Part shown: positions 54,897 to 64,000 of the stretch, piece by piece
Numbering within the stretch: the first letter of the stretch is position 1
Layout of the letters: each line of letters starts with the position of its first letter
Assembly: GCF_900156055.1 (NCBI RefSeq)
Contig: NZ_FTMQ01000001.1
Span: forward strand, 1 to 64,000
DNA from: Rhizobium sp. RU33A
GTDB lineage: Bacteria > Pseudomonadota > Alphaproteobacteria > Rhizobiales > Rhizobiaceae
Reading direction: 5' to 3'
Length of the DNA stretch: 64,000 nucleotides
Notes under the pieces: generated by a model
The model's database searches: none
The model's input: the letters and a program-made list of their open reading frames with translations, nothing else
What the model was told of the DNA's origin: nothing
Made by a program: the position numbers and the translations under genes

Positions 54897-55697
54897 TCAG
54901 CGTTTCAGATCGAGCGCGATGGCTTCGATGGTTGTCAGAATGTCCTTGAGATGGCGTCGCAGCACCTCGGCCTTCGCGGCGACATAGGCGAAGGGTGGTG
55001 CTTCGGTGGCGAGATGCGTGATCTGCGCCAGTTCCATCTGGATGGCGTGCACGCCGGTCTCCGGCTGCCCGTAATGCCGCGTCGTCCAACCACCCTTGAA
55101 GCGGCCATTGACCACAGACGTGTATCCCTCGGCCCGACCGGCGATTTCGGCGGCGGCTTTCTCGATCCTGGCATCGCAGGTGCGGCCCATATCCGTGCCG
55201 ATGTTGAAGTCCGGTAGAGGCCCTTCGAACAGGAAGGGGATCAGCGAGCGGATCGAGTGGCAGTCATAGAGCACCGCCACGCCATGGATCGCCTTCACGC
55301 GCTCGATCTCGGCTTTCAGCGCCGCATGATAGGGCGCGTGGAAGCCTGCCAGCCGATCGCCAATATCATCCTCGGTCGGCTCCTCGCCGCTTTTCCAGAT
55401 GGCAACACCGTCGAAATCCGTTTCCGGAACGAGGCCAGTGGTGTTCTGCCCTGGATAGAGGCTCACGCCATGAGGGTCGCGGTTCGCATCGATGACGTAG
55501 CGATGGAAGGTCGCCCGGACCGTCGTCGCATCCGGCAACAATCCGGCATAGAGCTCATGGATATGCCAGTCGGTATCGGCCAGCAGTCTGCCGTTGTCAT
55601 TGAGGCGATCCCAGATCGCAGGCGGAACATCCGTGCCCGTATGCGGAAAGGCGAGAATGACGGGGGAGGTGCCTTGCTTGACGTCGAAGACCGCCAT
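54897..55697 (-). CDS. hutG: N-formylglutamate amidohydrolase HutG
   Basis: The last step of the five-step histidine pathway, giving formate and glutamate. The 266-residue protein has the family zinc-site blocks FPHTGTDVPP, VIDANRDPHG, LYDCHSIRSLIPFLFEGPLPDFNIGT and RFKGGWTTRHYGQP. ATG 55697 (MAVFDVKQG) is used; a longer upstream frame overlaps hutH. HutF in the same operon supplies its substrate. Confidence 0.95.
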   Translation of the reverse strand: MAVFDVKQGTSPVILAFPHTGTDVPPAIWDRLNDNGRLLADTDWHIHELYAGLLPDATTVRATFHRYVIDANRDPHGVSLYPGQNTTGLVPETDFDGVAIWKSGEEPTEDDIGDRLAGFHAPYHAALKAEIERVKAIHGVAVLYDCHSIRSLIPFLFEGPLPDFNIGTDMGRTCDARIEKAAAEIAGRAEGYTSVVNGRFKGGWTTRHYGQPETGVHAIQMELAQITHLATEAPPFAYVAAKAEVLRRHLKDILTTIEAIALDLKR

Positions 55698-55698
55698 C

Positions 55699-57234
55699 TC
55701 AACCCTCCAGACCCGGCAACAGCCCGGCGGAAACCGCCGAAACCAGTGTCCCATCCGCAACCAGGCGACCGGCAGCCTCGAGATCGGGCGCCATGTAGCG
55801 GTCCTCCTCCAGGGTGGCGACATGGGCACGCAGGGTGGCGATCACTTGTCTCAGTTCCGGGCTCGTCGTGAGGGGCGCGCGGAATTCGACGCCCTGGGCG
55901 GCGGTTAGCGCCTCGATGCCGATGATCGAGAAGAGGTTGTCGGTCATCTGCAGCAGGCGCCGCGCGCCATGGCAGGCCATGGAGACATGGTCTTCCTGAT
56001 TGGCCGACGTCGGCGTCGAATCGACTGAGGCCGGATGCGCCATCTGCTTGTTTTCGCTCATCAGGGCAGCCGACGTGACCTCGGCAATCATCAAACCGGA
56101 ATTCAGTCCCGGCTTCTTGGCGAGGAAGGCCGGCAGCCCGTAGGACAGGGCCGGATCGACCAGCAGCGCGATGCGGCGTTGTGCGATCGCGCCGATTTCG
56201 CAGACAGCGATCGCGATCTGGTCGGCGGCGAAAGCGACGGGCTCTGCATGGAAGTTGCCGCCCGAGACGACGCTCATGTCGGAGAGCACGAGCGGATTGT
56301 CGGTGACGGCATTCGCTTCGATTTCAAGCGTCCGACCCGTCATGCGCAGGAGATCGAGGCAGGCACCGTCGACCTGCGGCTGGCAGCGGATGCAATAGGG
56401 ATCCTGCACCCGCTCATCGCCTTCCAGATGGCTTTCCCGGATAACGGAACCGGCCAGCAACCCTCGCAGGGCCGCTGCCGTATCGATCTGGCCCTTGTGG
56501 CCACGCAGCGTGTGAATGTCGGCGGTGAAGGGCGCAGACGAGCCCATCGCGGCGTCGGTCGAGAGCGCACCGGTGATCAATGCCGCCTGCGCGGCACGAT
56601 GGGCGCGGAAGAGGCCGGCCAGCGCCAGCGCCGTCGAGGCCTGCGTGCCGTTGATCAGCGCCAGACCTTCCTTGGCCGCAAGCACCACGGGCGTGAGCCC
56701 CGCGCGCTTCAACGCCTCGGCGCCGGTAAGCCGTTCGCCCTCAAAGAAGGCTTCCGCCTCGCCCATCATCACTGCAGCCATATGGGCCAGCGGTGCAAGA
56801 TCGCCGGACGCGCCGACGGAACCTTTTTCCGGAATGAGCGGAGTGACGCCCTTGTCCAGCATGCCCTCGATGAGACGCACCAGGTCCAGGCGTACACCCG
56901 AGGCGCCACGACCAAGCGAGATCAGCTTCAGCGCCATGATCAGGCGCACGATCTTGTCCGCCAGCGGCTGGCCCACGCCGCAGCAATGCGACAGGATCAG
57001 ATTGCGCTGCAGCGTCTCCGTGTCGGCCGCATCGATCTTGATCGAGGCGAGTTTGCCGAAGCCGGTATTGATGCCGTAGACCGGCGCGTTGCCGGCGGCG
57101 ATTTCCGCAATGCGCGCGGCGGCCCTCTCGATGCCGGCATCGAAGCCGCGGTCGAGCACGGCGCTTTCGCCGTTCCAGTAGATCTCAGCTAGTTCAGCCA
57201 GAGAGACGCGGCCGGGGTGAAGCGTAATGGTCAC
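55699..57234 (-). CDS. hutH: Histidine ammonia-lyase HutH
   Basis: Deaminates histidine to urocanate. The 511-residue protein keeps the Ala-Ser-Gly triad in [16 protein letters not shown] (about residue 143), which cyclises to the MIO cofactor, along with [11 protein letters not shown] and [20 protein letters not shown]. The start is GTG 57234, overlapping the hutI stop (GTGA). Only this HutH of the two in the operon appears able to form MIO. Confidence 0.97.
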   Translation of the reverse strand: MTITLHPGRVSLAELAEIYWNGESAVLDRGFDAGIERAAARIAEIAAGNAPVYGINTGFGKLASIKIDAADTETLQRNLILSHCCGVGQPLADKIVRLIMALKLISLGRGASGVRLDLVRLIEGMLDKGVTPLIPEKGSVGASGDLAPLAHMAAVMMGEAEAFFEGERLTGAEALKRAGLTPVVLAAKEGLALINGTQASTALALAGLFRAHRAAQAALITGALSTDAAMGSSAPFTADIHTLRGHKGQIDTAAALRGLLAGSVIRESHLEGDERVQDPYCIRCQPQVDGACLDLLRMTGRTLEIEANAVTDNPLVLSDMSVVSGGNFHAEPVAFAADQIAIAVCEIGAIAQRRIALLVDPALSYGLPAFLAKKPGLNSGLMIAEVTSAALMSENKQMAHPASVDSTPTSANQEDHVSMACHGARRLLQMTDNLFSIIGIEALTAAQGVEFRAPLTTSPELRQVIATLRAHVATLEEDRYMAPDLEAAGRLVADGTLVSAVSAGLLPGLEG

Positions 57235-58451
57235 AACAGAATTCCTTTGGTGATGTGGCCGTTCCAGATCCGCTGATGCAGCGGATTGAACCCGATGCGG
57301 TAGACGAGCTCCGCCGGGCTCTCGACCGACCAGATGGCAAGATCGGCCTGCTTGCCGACCTCGATGGTTCCGACCGTGTCGAGGCGTCCCAGCGCGCGGG
57401 CGGCATTGCGGGTGATGCCGAGAAGGCATTCCTCGACCGTCATGTGAAACAGCGTGGCAGCCATGTTCATGGTCAGCAGCAGGGAGGTCAGCGGCGAGGT
57501 GCCGGGATTGCAGTCCGTGGCAAGCGCCATGGCCGTTCCATGTTTGCGGAACAGCTCAATCGGCGGCTTCTTCGTCTCGCGGATGAAGTAGTAGGCTCCG
57601 GGCAAGAGCACCGCGACGGTTCCGGCCCGGCTCATCGCAGCAGCACCTTCCTCATCGGTGTATTCCAGATGGTCGGCCGAAAGGCCTTGGTATTGGGCTG
57701 CAAGGGCCGCGCCCTGAAGGTTCGACAGCTGGTCGGCATGGAGTTTGACCGGCAGTCCGAGAGACCGCGCTGCATCGAAGACAATCCGCATCTCCTCAGG
57801 AGAAAAGGCGATGCCTTCGCAAAAGCCATCCACCGCATCGACCAGTCCTTGCGCCTGTGCAGCCTTAAGCCCCGGCAGTACGACGTCTTCGATGAAGTCG
57901 CGATTGCGCCCCTTGTAGTCCGCAGGCGTTGCATGCGCTCCGAGATAGGTTGTGGTGACGGCGACCGGACGCTTGTCGGCGAGCTGCCGTGCGGCACGCA
58001 GCATCTTGAGCTCGTCATCGACGGTCAGCCCATAGCCGGACTTGACCTCGACGGTTGTCACGCCCTCGGCGATCAGCGCATCGAGCCGGGGAAGCGTTTG
58101 CGAGACGAGCTCCGCCTCGCTCGCCTCGCGCACCTGGCGCACCGACGAGACGATGCCGCCGCCGGCGCGTGCGATTTCCTCGTAGGAAGCGCCGGCAAGA
58201 CGCATCTCGAATTCACGTGCCCGATTGCCGGCATGCACGAGATGCGTATGGCAATCGACGAGGCCCGGCGTCACCCAGCGACCCTCGCAGTCGATCACCT
58301 CGGCGCTACCGGGGATCGCGACCTCGCTCGCCGCGCCGACAGCGACAATCCGTCCGCCCTCAATCATCACCCTGCCATTCTCGACCACGCCCAGCCCGGG
58401 CCGGTCGGGCGCCATGGTCGCCAGTCGTACGTTGGTGAGTACAGTCGTCAT
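57231..58451 (-). CDS. hutI: Imidazolonepropionase HutI
   Basis: Hydrolyses imidazolone propionate to formiminoglutamate. The 406-residue amidohydrolase has the metal motif [20 protein letters not shown] near residue 65, [24 protein letters not shown] and [22 protein letters not shown] with the catalytic Asp. The start overlaps the stop of the HutH2 gene (ATGA). Confidence 0.97.
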   Translation of the reverse strand: MTTVLTNVRLATMAPDRPGLGVVENGRVMIEGGRIVAVGAASEVAIPGSAEVIDCEGRWVTPGLVDCHTHLVHAGNRAREFEMRLAGASYEEIARAGGGIVSSVRQVREASEAELVSQTLPRLDALIAEGVTTVEVKSGYGLTVDDELKMLRAARQLADKRPVAVTTTYLGAHATPADYKGRNRDFIEDVVLPGLKAAQAQGLVDAVDGFCEGIAFSPEEMRIVFDAARSLGLPVKLHADQLSNLQGAALAAQYQGLSADHLEYTDEEGAAAMSRAGTVAVLLPGAYYFIRETKKPPIELFRKHGTAMALATDCNPGTSPLTSLLLTMNMAATLFHMTVEECLLGITRNAARALGRLDTVGTIEVGKQADLAIWSVESPAELVYRIGFNPLHQRIWNGHITKGILL

Positions 58452-59956
58452 GCGCCCTCGCTTTCGGACCAGGCCGCCGTCGTCTTCAGGAGTGTCCGTA
58501 TCTGCTGGATGTCGCGGTTCAGGGGTCGATCGTCCCGGTAGAAGGGCACCACATCCCGAACCCGCTCGTAGATCCCTTGCGTCATCGCAGCTTTCTTCGC
58601 CTTGGAGGACTGCAGGTCATGCGCCTGCGCTGCGGCAGTCAGCTCGATGGCTAGCACCGTCTCGAGATTGTCGAGGATGGCGAGCGCCTTGGCCGCAGCA
58701 GGCGTCGCATGGGTCAGAATGTCTTCCTGCAGACCGGAGGTGATACCACCGTCGAGGCTTGCCGGCATGGCCAGCCGCCGGTTTTCCGCGACCAGCGCTG
58801 CCGCAGTATACTGGATGATCATGAAGCCGGATCCGACGCCGCTGCCCGAGGCAAGAAAGGCCGGAAGGCCGCTCACCAGCGGGTTGACCAGCCGGTCGAT
58901 CCGACGCTCGGAAATTGCGGCGAGTTCTGCGGCGGCCGTCGCCAGATGATCCATCGCAAGCCCGAGGGCGGCACCCACGGCATGCGCCTGCGAATGCACT
59001 TTCGGGTCATCAGGCGAGCCGCTGACGGCCGGATTATCGGTGACGCTCGCAAGCTCCCGATCCACGACTGCATACGCCTCCACGAGCGCATCGCGCACCG
59101 CGCCATGCACATGCGGTACGGCCCGCAGGCTGAGCGGATCCTGCGTCCGCTTGCCAGCAGATTCCGCCAGAAGCGCACTCCCGGCCAGCAGTCTGCGCAA
59201 GTTGTGCCCGACCTGCTGCAGTCCATCGGACTTCCGCAGGGAAAGCGGCATTTCCGCAAATGGGTCAGTCTGCGCGCCGAGGTTCTCGTAGCTCATCGCG
59301 GCGCTCGCATCCGCCCAGTCGACGAGATGCGCCAGCCTGGTGACGGCAAGCGATGCAAGGCCGGTGGCGCAGGGTGTACCGTTGATAAGGCTAAGACCTT
59401 CCTTCGCCCGGAGCACGAGCGGCTTCAGACCGAGCGCTGCCAGCGCGTCTGCGCCCGACAATCGCTTGCCGTCATGACGGCATTCGCCGGATCCGATCAG
59501 GACCAACCCGATGGATGCGCCATGCGTCAGGTAACCAACCGAACCCCTCGACGGGATCACCGGAAGCATCTCGTTGTTCAGAAGCGCAATCAGCGTCTCG
59601 ACGACCTCAAGCCGGATGCCCGAATAACCATGCGCGAAATTGGCGATCTGGGCTGCCATGATCGCGCGGGTTTCCACCCGCCCGAGTGGCTCACCGACGC
59701 CACAGGAATGGCTGAACAGCAGATTGCGGGAAAGCGTTGCCTGCTCCTCGCGATCGATGACCACGTCGCAGAGTGCGCCGACGCCCGTATTGATCCCGTA
59801 ACCGCGGATACCCTGGTCGACGAGGGCGTCAACGATAGCGCGGGCTTTGAGGATCCGCTGCCGTGCTGTTTCACTTAAGGCCAGCCTGGCGCCATACGCA
59901 ATGGCAGCGATCGCATCGGCTGCCAGAACAGTATCGAGAGTGATCGTCTGCCCCAT
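58448..59956 (-). CDS. HutH-like protein lacking the MIO triad
   Basis: A 502-residue aromatic amino acid ammonia-lyase homologue. The fold is well kept: [58 protein letters not shown] and [14 protein letters not shown]. The cofactor segment reads [15 protein letters not shown] instead of [12 protein letters not shown], so the Ala-Ser-Gly triad is missing at the usual position. A GAS occurs five residues later but not in the right context. The protein may be inactive, structural or regulatory, or use a different chemistry. GGAG precedes ATG 59956. It is cotranscribed between hutF and hutI. Confidence 0.88.
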   Translation of the reverse strand: MGQTITLDTVLAADAIAAIAYGARLALSETARQRILKARAIVDALVDQGIRGYGINTGVGALCDVVIDREEQATLSRNLLFSHSCGVGEPLGRVETRAIMAAQIANFAHGYSGIRLEVVETLIALLNNEMLPVIPSRGSVGYLTHGASIGLVLIGSGECRHDGKRLSGADALAALGLKPLVLRAKEGLSLINGTPCATGLASLAVTRLAHLVDWADASAAMSYENLGAQTDPFAEMPLSLRKSDGLQQVGHNLRRLLAGSALLAESAGKRTQDPLSLRAVPHVHGAVRDALVEAYAVVDRELASVTDNPAVSGSPDDPKVHSQAHAVGAALGLAMDHLATAAAELAAISERRIDRLVNPLVSGLPAFLASGSGVGSGFMIIQYTAAALVAENRRLAMPASLDGGITSGLQEDILTHATPAAAKALAILDNLETVLAIELTAAAQAHDLQSSKAKKAAMTQGIYERVRDVVPFYRDDRPLNRDIQQIRTLLKTTAAWSESEGA

Positions 59957-59999
59957 CAGGCGCTCCGTCTGCTGGAAACAATTCGCCGGCTAATAAAAC

Positions 60000-61373
60000 T
60001 CATTGCAGGATCCTCTTCAGCGCACGGGAAAAGTCGCTGTTGATGCGGGCTTCCATCCGGTGGCGACCCTCCTGAACCACGAATTCTCCGCGAACCATCA
60101 CGTCGCGCACTGCCTCGCTGCCGAGAGCAAAGATCCAGCGGTCGAGGATTTGATCGTCCTTGGCCGAGGCGATGAAGGGGTTAGCGCCGTCGAGGACGAC
60201 AAGATCGGCGCGCGCGCCCACCCGAATGCCGCTCATCTTGAGACCTGCAGCCTGAGCACCGCCGGACAGGCTGGACTCAATCAGCGTGCGGCCGACCGAG
60301 GCGCCAGAACCGGACACAAGCCGGTTGCGGCGTCGATCGCGCAGCCGCTGTCCGTATTCCAGTAGGCGCAGCTCCTCCGCCACGGAAGTTGCGACATGGC
60401 TGTCCGTGCCGATCCCGAAACGCCCGCCCAGAGCCATGAAGTCCGTCGCAGGATAGATCCCGTCGCCGAGATTGGCTTCTGTGGCCGGGCAGAGTCCCGC
60501 GACCGCTCCGGATTTCGCCAGCCGTGCCGTCTCCTCTGTCGTCATGTGCGTCGCATGGATGGCACACCAGCGCTCATCGACCGCAAAGTCGTCGAGCAGA
60601 TAGTTGACCGGTCGCCGGCCGCTCCAGGCAAGGCAGTCTTCCACCTCCCGTTCCTGTTCGGCCACATGGATATGGATCGGCCCGCCAGTCTCCTCCGCCG
60701 ACAGCACCGCGCGCATCTCGTCCGGCGTTGCCGCCCGCAGCGAATGGATGGCCAGACCAAGACGCACATCGGCGGTCGTGCACGCGGGCGCCAGTCGATC
60801 GAGGAGAGCCAGGAAACTGTCGACGCTATGAATGAAAGGGCGCTGTCCTGCATTGGGCGCGAGCCCTCCGAAGCCTGCATGAGCGTAGAAGACGGGCAGA
60901 TGCGTCAGGCCTATCCCGGCCGTCTCGGCCGAACGCAGGATGCGGTTCGACATCTCGAACCCGTCGGACGTGCCGACCTCGGTAAGGGCATGGTGGAAAT
61001 AGTGAAATTCCACGACCTGACCGAAGCCACCTTTCAGAAGTTCACTATACAACTTTGTTGTAACAGCCTCGACATCGTCGGGCGACATCTGCCCGACCAG
61101 CCGATACATGGTGTCACGCCATGTCCAGAAGCTGTCATCGGTCGAGCCGGCGATCTCGGCGAGACCGGCCATGGCCCGCTGAAAACCGTGGGAATGCAGA
61201 TTTTGCAAGGCCGGAACCACGGGTCCGGCCAGCATGGTTGAATCTGGCCCATGCACAGTGCCGCGTTCGATCGAGGCTATCGAGCCGCTCTGATCGATCC
61301 CGATTGTCACATCGCTTGCCCAGCCCTCGGGCATAAGCACGCGCTCACAGAACAGACTTTGAGAAGCTTTCAT
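60000..61373 (-). CDS. hutF: Formimidoylglutamate deiminase HutF
   Basis: Converts formiminoglutamate to N-formylglutamate and ammonia, defining the five-step histidine route. The 457-residue amidohydrolase has metal ligands in LQNLHSHGFQRAMAG, HIHVAEQEREVEDC, AIHATHM and GIGTDSHVATSVAEELRLLEYGQRL. AAGG lies 8 bases before ATG 61373. It is the first gene of the operon, directly downstream of a HutC-type operator. Confidence 0.96.
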   Translation of the reverse strand: MKASQSLFCERVLMPEGWASDVTIGIDQSGSIASIERGTVHGPDSTMLAGPVVPALQNLHSHGFQRAMAGLAEIAGSTDDSFWTWRDTMYRLVGQMSPDDVEAVTTKLYSELLKGGFGQVVEFHYFHHALTEVGTSDGFEMSNRILRSAETAGIGLTHLPVFYAHAGFGGLAPNAGQRPFIHSVDSFLALLDRLAPACTTADVRLGLAIHSLRAATPDEMRAVLSAEETGGPIHIHVAEQEREVEDCLAWSGRRPVNYLLDDFAVDERWCAIHATHMTTEETARLAKSGAVAGLCPATEANLGDGIYPATDFMALGGRFGIGTDSHVATSVAEELRLLEYGQRLRDRRRNRLVSGSGASVGRTLIESSLSGGAQAAGLKMSGIRVGARADLVVLDGANPFIASAKDDQILDRWIFALGSEAVRDVMVRGEFVVQEGRHRMEARINSDFSRALKRILQ

Positions 61374-61389
61374 CTCGAAACCTTTGCAA

Positions 61390-61403
61390 GTTGTATAGGC
61401 AAC
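61390..61403. promoter_or_regulatory. HutC operator upstream of hutF
   Basis: GTTGTATAGGCAAC is a palindrome with GTTG/CAAC ends, 17 bases before the hutF start. On the minus strand its TATACA overlaps a possible -10 with TTGGAA about 14 bases upstream, so binding would block the promoter. It is nearly identical to the site before hutC. Confidence 0.7.
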
Positions 61404-61510
61404 ATGGCAGGTTCCAAGCGTCGGCGCAAGAGGGCACCCGTGCGCCGTTCAGATCCGGTGTTCTGTTGACTGCACGTGGCCGAGACCTCGCCTCTTGAGG
61501 CCGCGTGGGA

Positions 61511-63136
61511 TCAGTTGGCCAGGGAAACAGCGTCCGGCGTTCTGCCTTGAGGGCTTGCAAGCGTCGCGAGTTCTTCGCGATGCCGCATCATGGCCAAGAG
61601 CAGCGCGTGATCTCGCGCGAGAGCCTGTTGCCGCTTCGGCGATGGAGGAAAGTGCTTCATCTCAAACCGCATTTGGCTCCCCGCTTCCGCAGAAGTCGAA
61701 AAGGCGCCAGCAGCAACAGCCGCATGCAGTGCGCAGCCGAGCAGAACGGCGTCGCAGTCGATCGGCACGTAGACATCGCAGCCGGTCGCATCGGCATAGA
61801 GTTGCGCCAGAAGCGGATGGTCGGCCAGGCCGCCGGCCAACAGAAGCTGTCTCGGCACTCCCGCACCGCGCGGCTGATGGTCGATGATGTGGCGTATGCT
61901 GCAGGCAAGCGCCACGCAGCTTCTCCAGTAGAGCCTGAGAAGGGAGCGCTCACTGCGGTCGAGATCGAGCCCCGCGATTGTTCCGGTCAGCATCGGATCG
62001 GATACGGGTGAGCGTGTACCATGCAGGTCCGGTAGGACAGTGATCGGCAGACCGAAATCTGGTCCCTCGCTTGCCAGACACTCGGCGATCCCGTCGAGGA
62101 TTGCCCGGTGGCGTGCCTTCATCGGAATCCCGCCAGCCGGGTGTTGCGTTACAACGTGGTCCAGGAAGGCACCCGAGGCAGACTGCCCGGCCTCGGTCAA
62201 CCAGAGGCCGGCGATCGCGGCATCCCGAAAGGCGCCCCAGCAGCCGGTGCCGGACACAGGCTCGCTCGAAAGCCGCACTATGCAGCTCGAAGTGCCCGCG
62301 ATCAGCACGGCTTCGGCATCGAGCGGGATGTTCGGCCGTTCCCCCGCGGCGAAGAGGCCGACAGTTCCCGCGTAAGCATCGATCAGCCCCGGGGCGACAA
62401 GGCAATGCTCGTCGAGACCAAGTTCCGCGGCGCTGGTTCGGGAGAGGCAGCCGATCGTCCAACCCGGCCGTTCCGAAAGCGCCGGCAGGCCCGCTCGCTC
62501 CATGATGTCGCCGAGTCCAACTTTCCGGTAATAGTCCATCGGTGGCGCACCGGGCGCCTCCGGCGTATAGCCCCATTTCGAGGCGAGCGCCGAATGACTG
62601 CGTTTTTCGGAGCCGGTCGCGCGCCAGGTCAGGAAGTCGCAGAGATCGAAGATTTGTACGCTTTCGGCCCAGAGATCCGGTCTGTGCCTCTTTAGCCAGA
62701 GCAGTTTCGGAATCTGCATCTCGACCGATAGGCGTCCGCCGAAGCGTTCGAGAAGCGGATCGGCGATCGCGTTGCAGTATTCGGTTTCCTCGAGCGCTCG
62801 ATGGTCCATCCACAAGATGGTGTCGAGGTTCGGCGAGCGTGTTTCTGAGATCGAAAGCGGGCTTCCATCGCGGTCACGCACGACGAGCGAGCACGTCGCG
62901 TCGAACCCGATGGCAAGGACTTGGGCAGCAGAGATTCCGCTCTCGGCAAGGGCAGACTTAACCGCGCTGCAGACTGCCGCCCAGATCTCTTCGCTGTCCT
63001 GCTCCATATGCTTGGGCAGAGGCTGGTGAACGCTGATCGGGACGACACAGCGGGCAAGTTGCCGACCGCTGAGATCAAACACCCCGGCCCGTGCACTGCC
63101 TGTGCCAACATCCACGGCCAAGAGGTGCTCACGCAT
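61511..63136 (-). CDS. FGGY-family pentulose kinase
   Basis: A 541-residue carbohydrate kinase: N-terminal ATP-binding DVGTGSARAGVFDLSG, substrate-region FDATCSLVVRDRDG and WMDHRALEE, LIDAYAGTVGLF and C-terminal LLLAGGLADHPLLAQLYAD. The pattern fits the ribulokinase/D-ribulose kinase-like branch (FGGY_RBTK/YDR109C type) rather than xylulokinase. It lies in an operon with a HAD phosphatase and a polyol dehydrogenase, so it probably phosphorylates the ketose made from a sugar alcohol. Its start overlaps the end of the HAD gene. Confidence 0.88.
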   Translation of the reverse strand: MREHLLAVDVGTGSARAGVFDLSGRQLARCVVPISVHQPLPKHMEQDSEEIWAAVCSAVKSALAESGISAAQVLAIGFDATCSLVVRDRDGSPLSISETRSPNLDTILWMDHRALEETEYCNAIADPLLERFGGRLSVEMQIPKLLWLKRHRPDLWAESVQIFDLCDFLTWRATGSEKRSHSALASKWGYTPEAPGAPPMDYYRKVGLGDIMERAGLPALSERPGWTIGCLSRTSAAELGLDEHCLVAPGLIDAYAGTVGLFAAGERPNIPLDAEAVLIAGTSSCIVRLSSEPVSGTGCWGAFRDAAIAGLWLTEAGQSASGAFLDHVVTQHPAGGIPMKARHRAILDGIAECLASEGPDFGLPITVLPDLHGTRSPVSDPMLTGTIAGLDLDRSERSLLRLYWRSCVALACSIRHIIDHQPRGAGVPRQLLLAGGLADHPLLAQLYADATGCDVYVPIDCDAVLLGCALHAAVAAGAFSTSAEAGSQMRFEMKHFPPSPKRQQALARDHALLLAMMRHREELATLASPQGRTPDAVSLAN

Positions 63137-63836
63137 CAGTCAGATCTTCCGGTCTCCTCGCTCCTCGCACAAAGTGGAGCAAATTCTCCATCGCGTCAAA
63201 CTGCCCATCCGGCTTCAGATGGGTGAGCGCCTCCCGGTAGCTGGCATTCCCGGTATGGGATCCGCCGGTAAAGGCGATGACCTTCATGCCGGCGGCTTGC
63301 GCCGCACGGATGCCAGCGGGACTGTCTTCGATCACGAGACACTGCGCCGGCGCGACACCCATCTTGGCGGCAGCGTGCAGGAAGAGATCGGGTGCGGGTT
63401 TGCCGCGTTCGACCATGGTCGCGCTGAAGATATGTGGGCTGAGACGGGGAAGAAGTCCGGTCACGGACAGGGAGAGCTCGATCCGTTCCCGCTGGCTGGA
63501 CGAGGCCACACAGCAGGAGACCTGCATGGCCTTGAGCGAATCGATGGCAGCCGCGACCCCGGGCAGCGGGTCCAATTCCGCACGAAACCGAGCGTAGAGC
63601 CCGTCCCGCATGCCGGCTAGAAAAGCAGGATCGATTTCGACACCGAATTCGGATCGAACCACCTCTGTCAGCGAACCGAGGCTGCGCCCGAGAAAGCGCT
63701 CCGCCGCCTCGTCGGTCGTCAGCATAACGCCCTTCTCGGCCAGTGCTTCGACCAGAACCTCAAGCGCGATGCCTTCGCTGTCGACGAGAACCCCGTCACA
63801 GTCGAAGATCACCAGGCGGATCGGCTGCGGGTCCAT
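63129..63836 (-). CDS. HAD-superfamily sugar-phosphate phosphatase
   Basis: A 235-residue HAD hydrolase of the beta-phosphoglucomutase/phosphatase type. All four motifs are visible: FDCDGVLVDSE, ASSSQRE, KPAPDLFL and IEDSPAGI. The cap domain lies between residues 18 and 90. The start may be ATG 63836 or an in-frame GTG two codons earlier, directly after the stop of the upstream dehydrogenase. In rhizobial polyol operons such a phosphatase accompanies the dehydrogenase and kinase. Confidence 0.87.
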   Translation of the reverse strand: MDPQPIRLVIFDCDGVLVDSEGIALEVLVEALAEKGVMLTTDEAAERFLGRSLGSLTEVVRSEFGVEIDPAFLAGMRDGLYARFRAELDPLPGVAAAIDSLKAMQVSCCVASSSQRERIELSLSVTGLLPRLSPHIFSATMVERGKPAPDLFLHAAAKMGVAPAQCLVIEDSPAGIRAAQAAGMKVIAFTGGSHTGNASYREALTHLKPDGQFDAMENLLHFVRGARRPEDLTDA

Positions 63837-63842
63837 GGTCAC

Positions 63843-64000
63843 TCAGCTTGCAAGGGTTCCGTCGAGATAGCGCTGGATCGTAGCGGCGGCGCCATGGCTC
63901 CGCAAGCTTGCGATCGCTTCGCCGAACCGCTTCTGGAAGTGCGGATTGGCTCCGACGGGTCCAAAGATGTCGGTAATCCCGATGAAAGCCATGGGATCAT
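63843..64000 (-). CDS. Mannitol-2-dehydrogenase-family protein, C-terminal end (partial)
   Basis: Only the last 51 codons are in the window; the gene continues past base 64000. The sequence DPMAFIGITDIFGPVG, HFQKRFGEAIASLR and the terminal QRYLDGTLAS match the C-terminus of polyol dehydrogenases such as MtlK, which oxidise mannitol or arabitol to the ketose with NAD. With the following phosphatase and FGGY kinase it points to mannitol/sorbitol utilisation. The exact polyol cannot be told. Confidence 0.75.
   Translation of the reverse strand, partial: DPMAFIGITDIFGPVGANPHFQKRFGEAIASLRSHGAAATIQRYLDGTLAS

Noticed and set aside
53289-55217. A 642-codon plus-strand open frame opposite hutU and hutG
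   Set aside because: It is antisense to two confidently identified enzymes. It spans their junction and has composition typical of a shadow frame.

Overview
This window reads as high-GC alphaproteobacterial chromosomal (or chromid) DNA of the Rhizobiaceae type (Rhizobium/Agrobacterium/Shinella/Ensifer relatives). The grounds are gene order and content: a nasT-nasS-nrtABC-nirBD-nasA-cysG nitrate cluster, a cyoABCD-surf1 quinol oxidase locus, a five-step hut operon with hutF/hutG, CUT2-type and Dpp-type ABC transporters, and a polyol (mannitol/sorbitol) operon running off the right edge. The genus cannot be fixed from sequence reading alone.

Layout. (1) 1-4.2 kb: an initiator tRNA-fMet followed by a decayed, N-terminally truncated large serine recombinase that abuts a 5'-truncated YeeE/YedE sulfur transporter; then a small orphan ORF and a glutaminase. 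This looks like the scar of an integrated element. (2) 4.2-13.2 kb: a complete autoinducer-2 (AI-2) uptake and processing locus, lsrACDB plus a class II aldolase, divergent from lsrR-lsrK-lsrG. LsrF is absent and the aldolase occupies its place. (3) 13.3-26.8 kb: a 12-gene, tightly overlapping catabolic operon divergent from a GntR regulator: hydantoin-type racemase, allantoinase/dihydropyrimidinase-like hydrolase, VOC protein, Dpp-type transporter, a second substrate-binding protein without signal peptide, amidohydrolase, DapA-like aldolase/lyase and an SDR. Several of its enzymes lack textbook catalytic residues, so the substrate is unknown; this is the best candidate for an undescribed pathway.

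(4) 26.9-38.9 kb: assimilatory nitrate/nitrite reduction and nitrate transport under NasS/NasT control. The nrtA leader shows a sigma-54 promoter, an ANTAR-type hexaloop hairpin and an intrinsic terminator. cysG at the end of the operon carries a 14-bp tandem duplication that breaks its 5' reading frame. (5) 39-45.6 kb: an MFS transporter, cyoABCD and surf1. (6) 45.6-51.7 kb: a TetR regulator divergent from an RND pump with two tandem lipoprotein adaptors. (7) 51.7-61.4 kb: hutF-hutH2-hutI-hutH-hutG-hutU-hutD-hutC with matching palindromic operators at both ends; HutH2 lacks the Ala-Ser-Gly triad that forms the MIO cofactor. (8) 61.5-64 kb: FGGY kinase, HAD phosphatase and the C-terminus of a mannitol-2-dehydrogenase-family protein.

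Recurring theme: all three exported solute-binding protein genes (lsrB, the Dpp-type protein, nrtA) are followed by a strong intercistronic stem-loop, which probably raises binding-protein mRNA relative to downstream genes. Two solute-binding-protein homologues without signal peptides (NasS and the 16.4-17.9 kb protein) are probably cytoplasmic.
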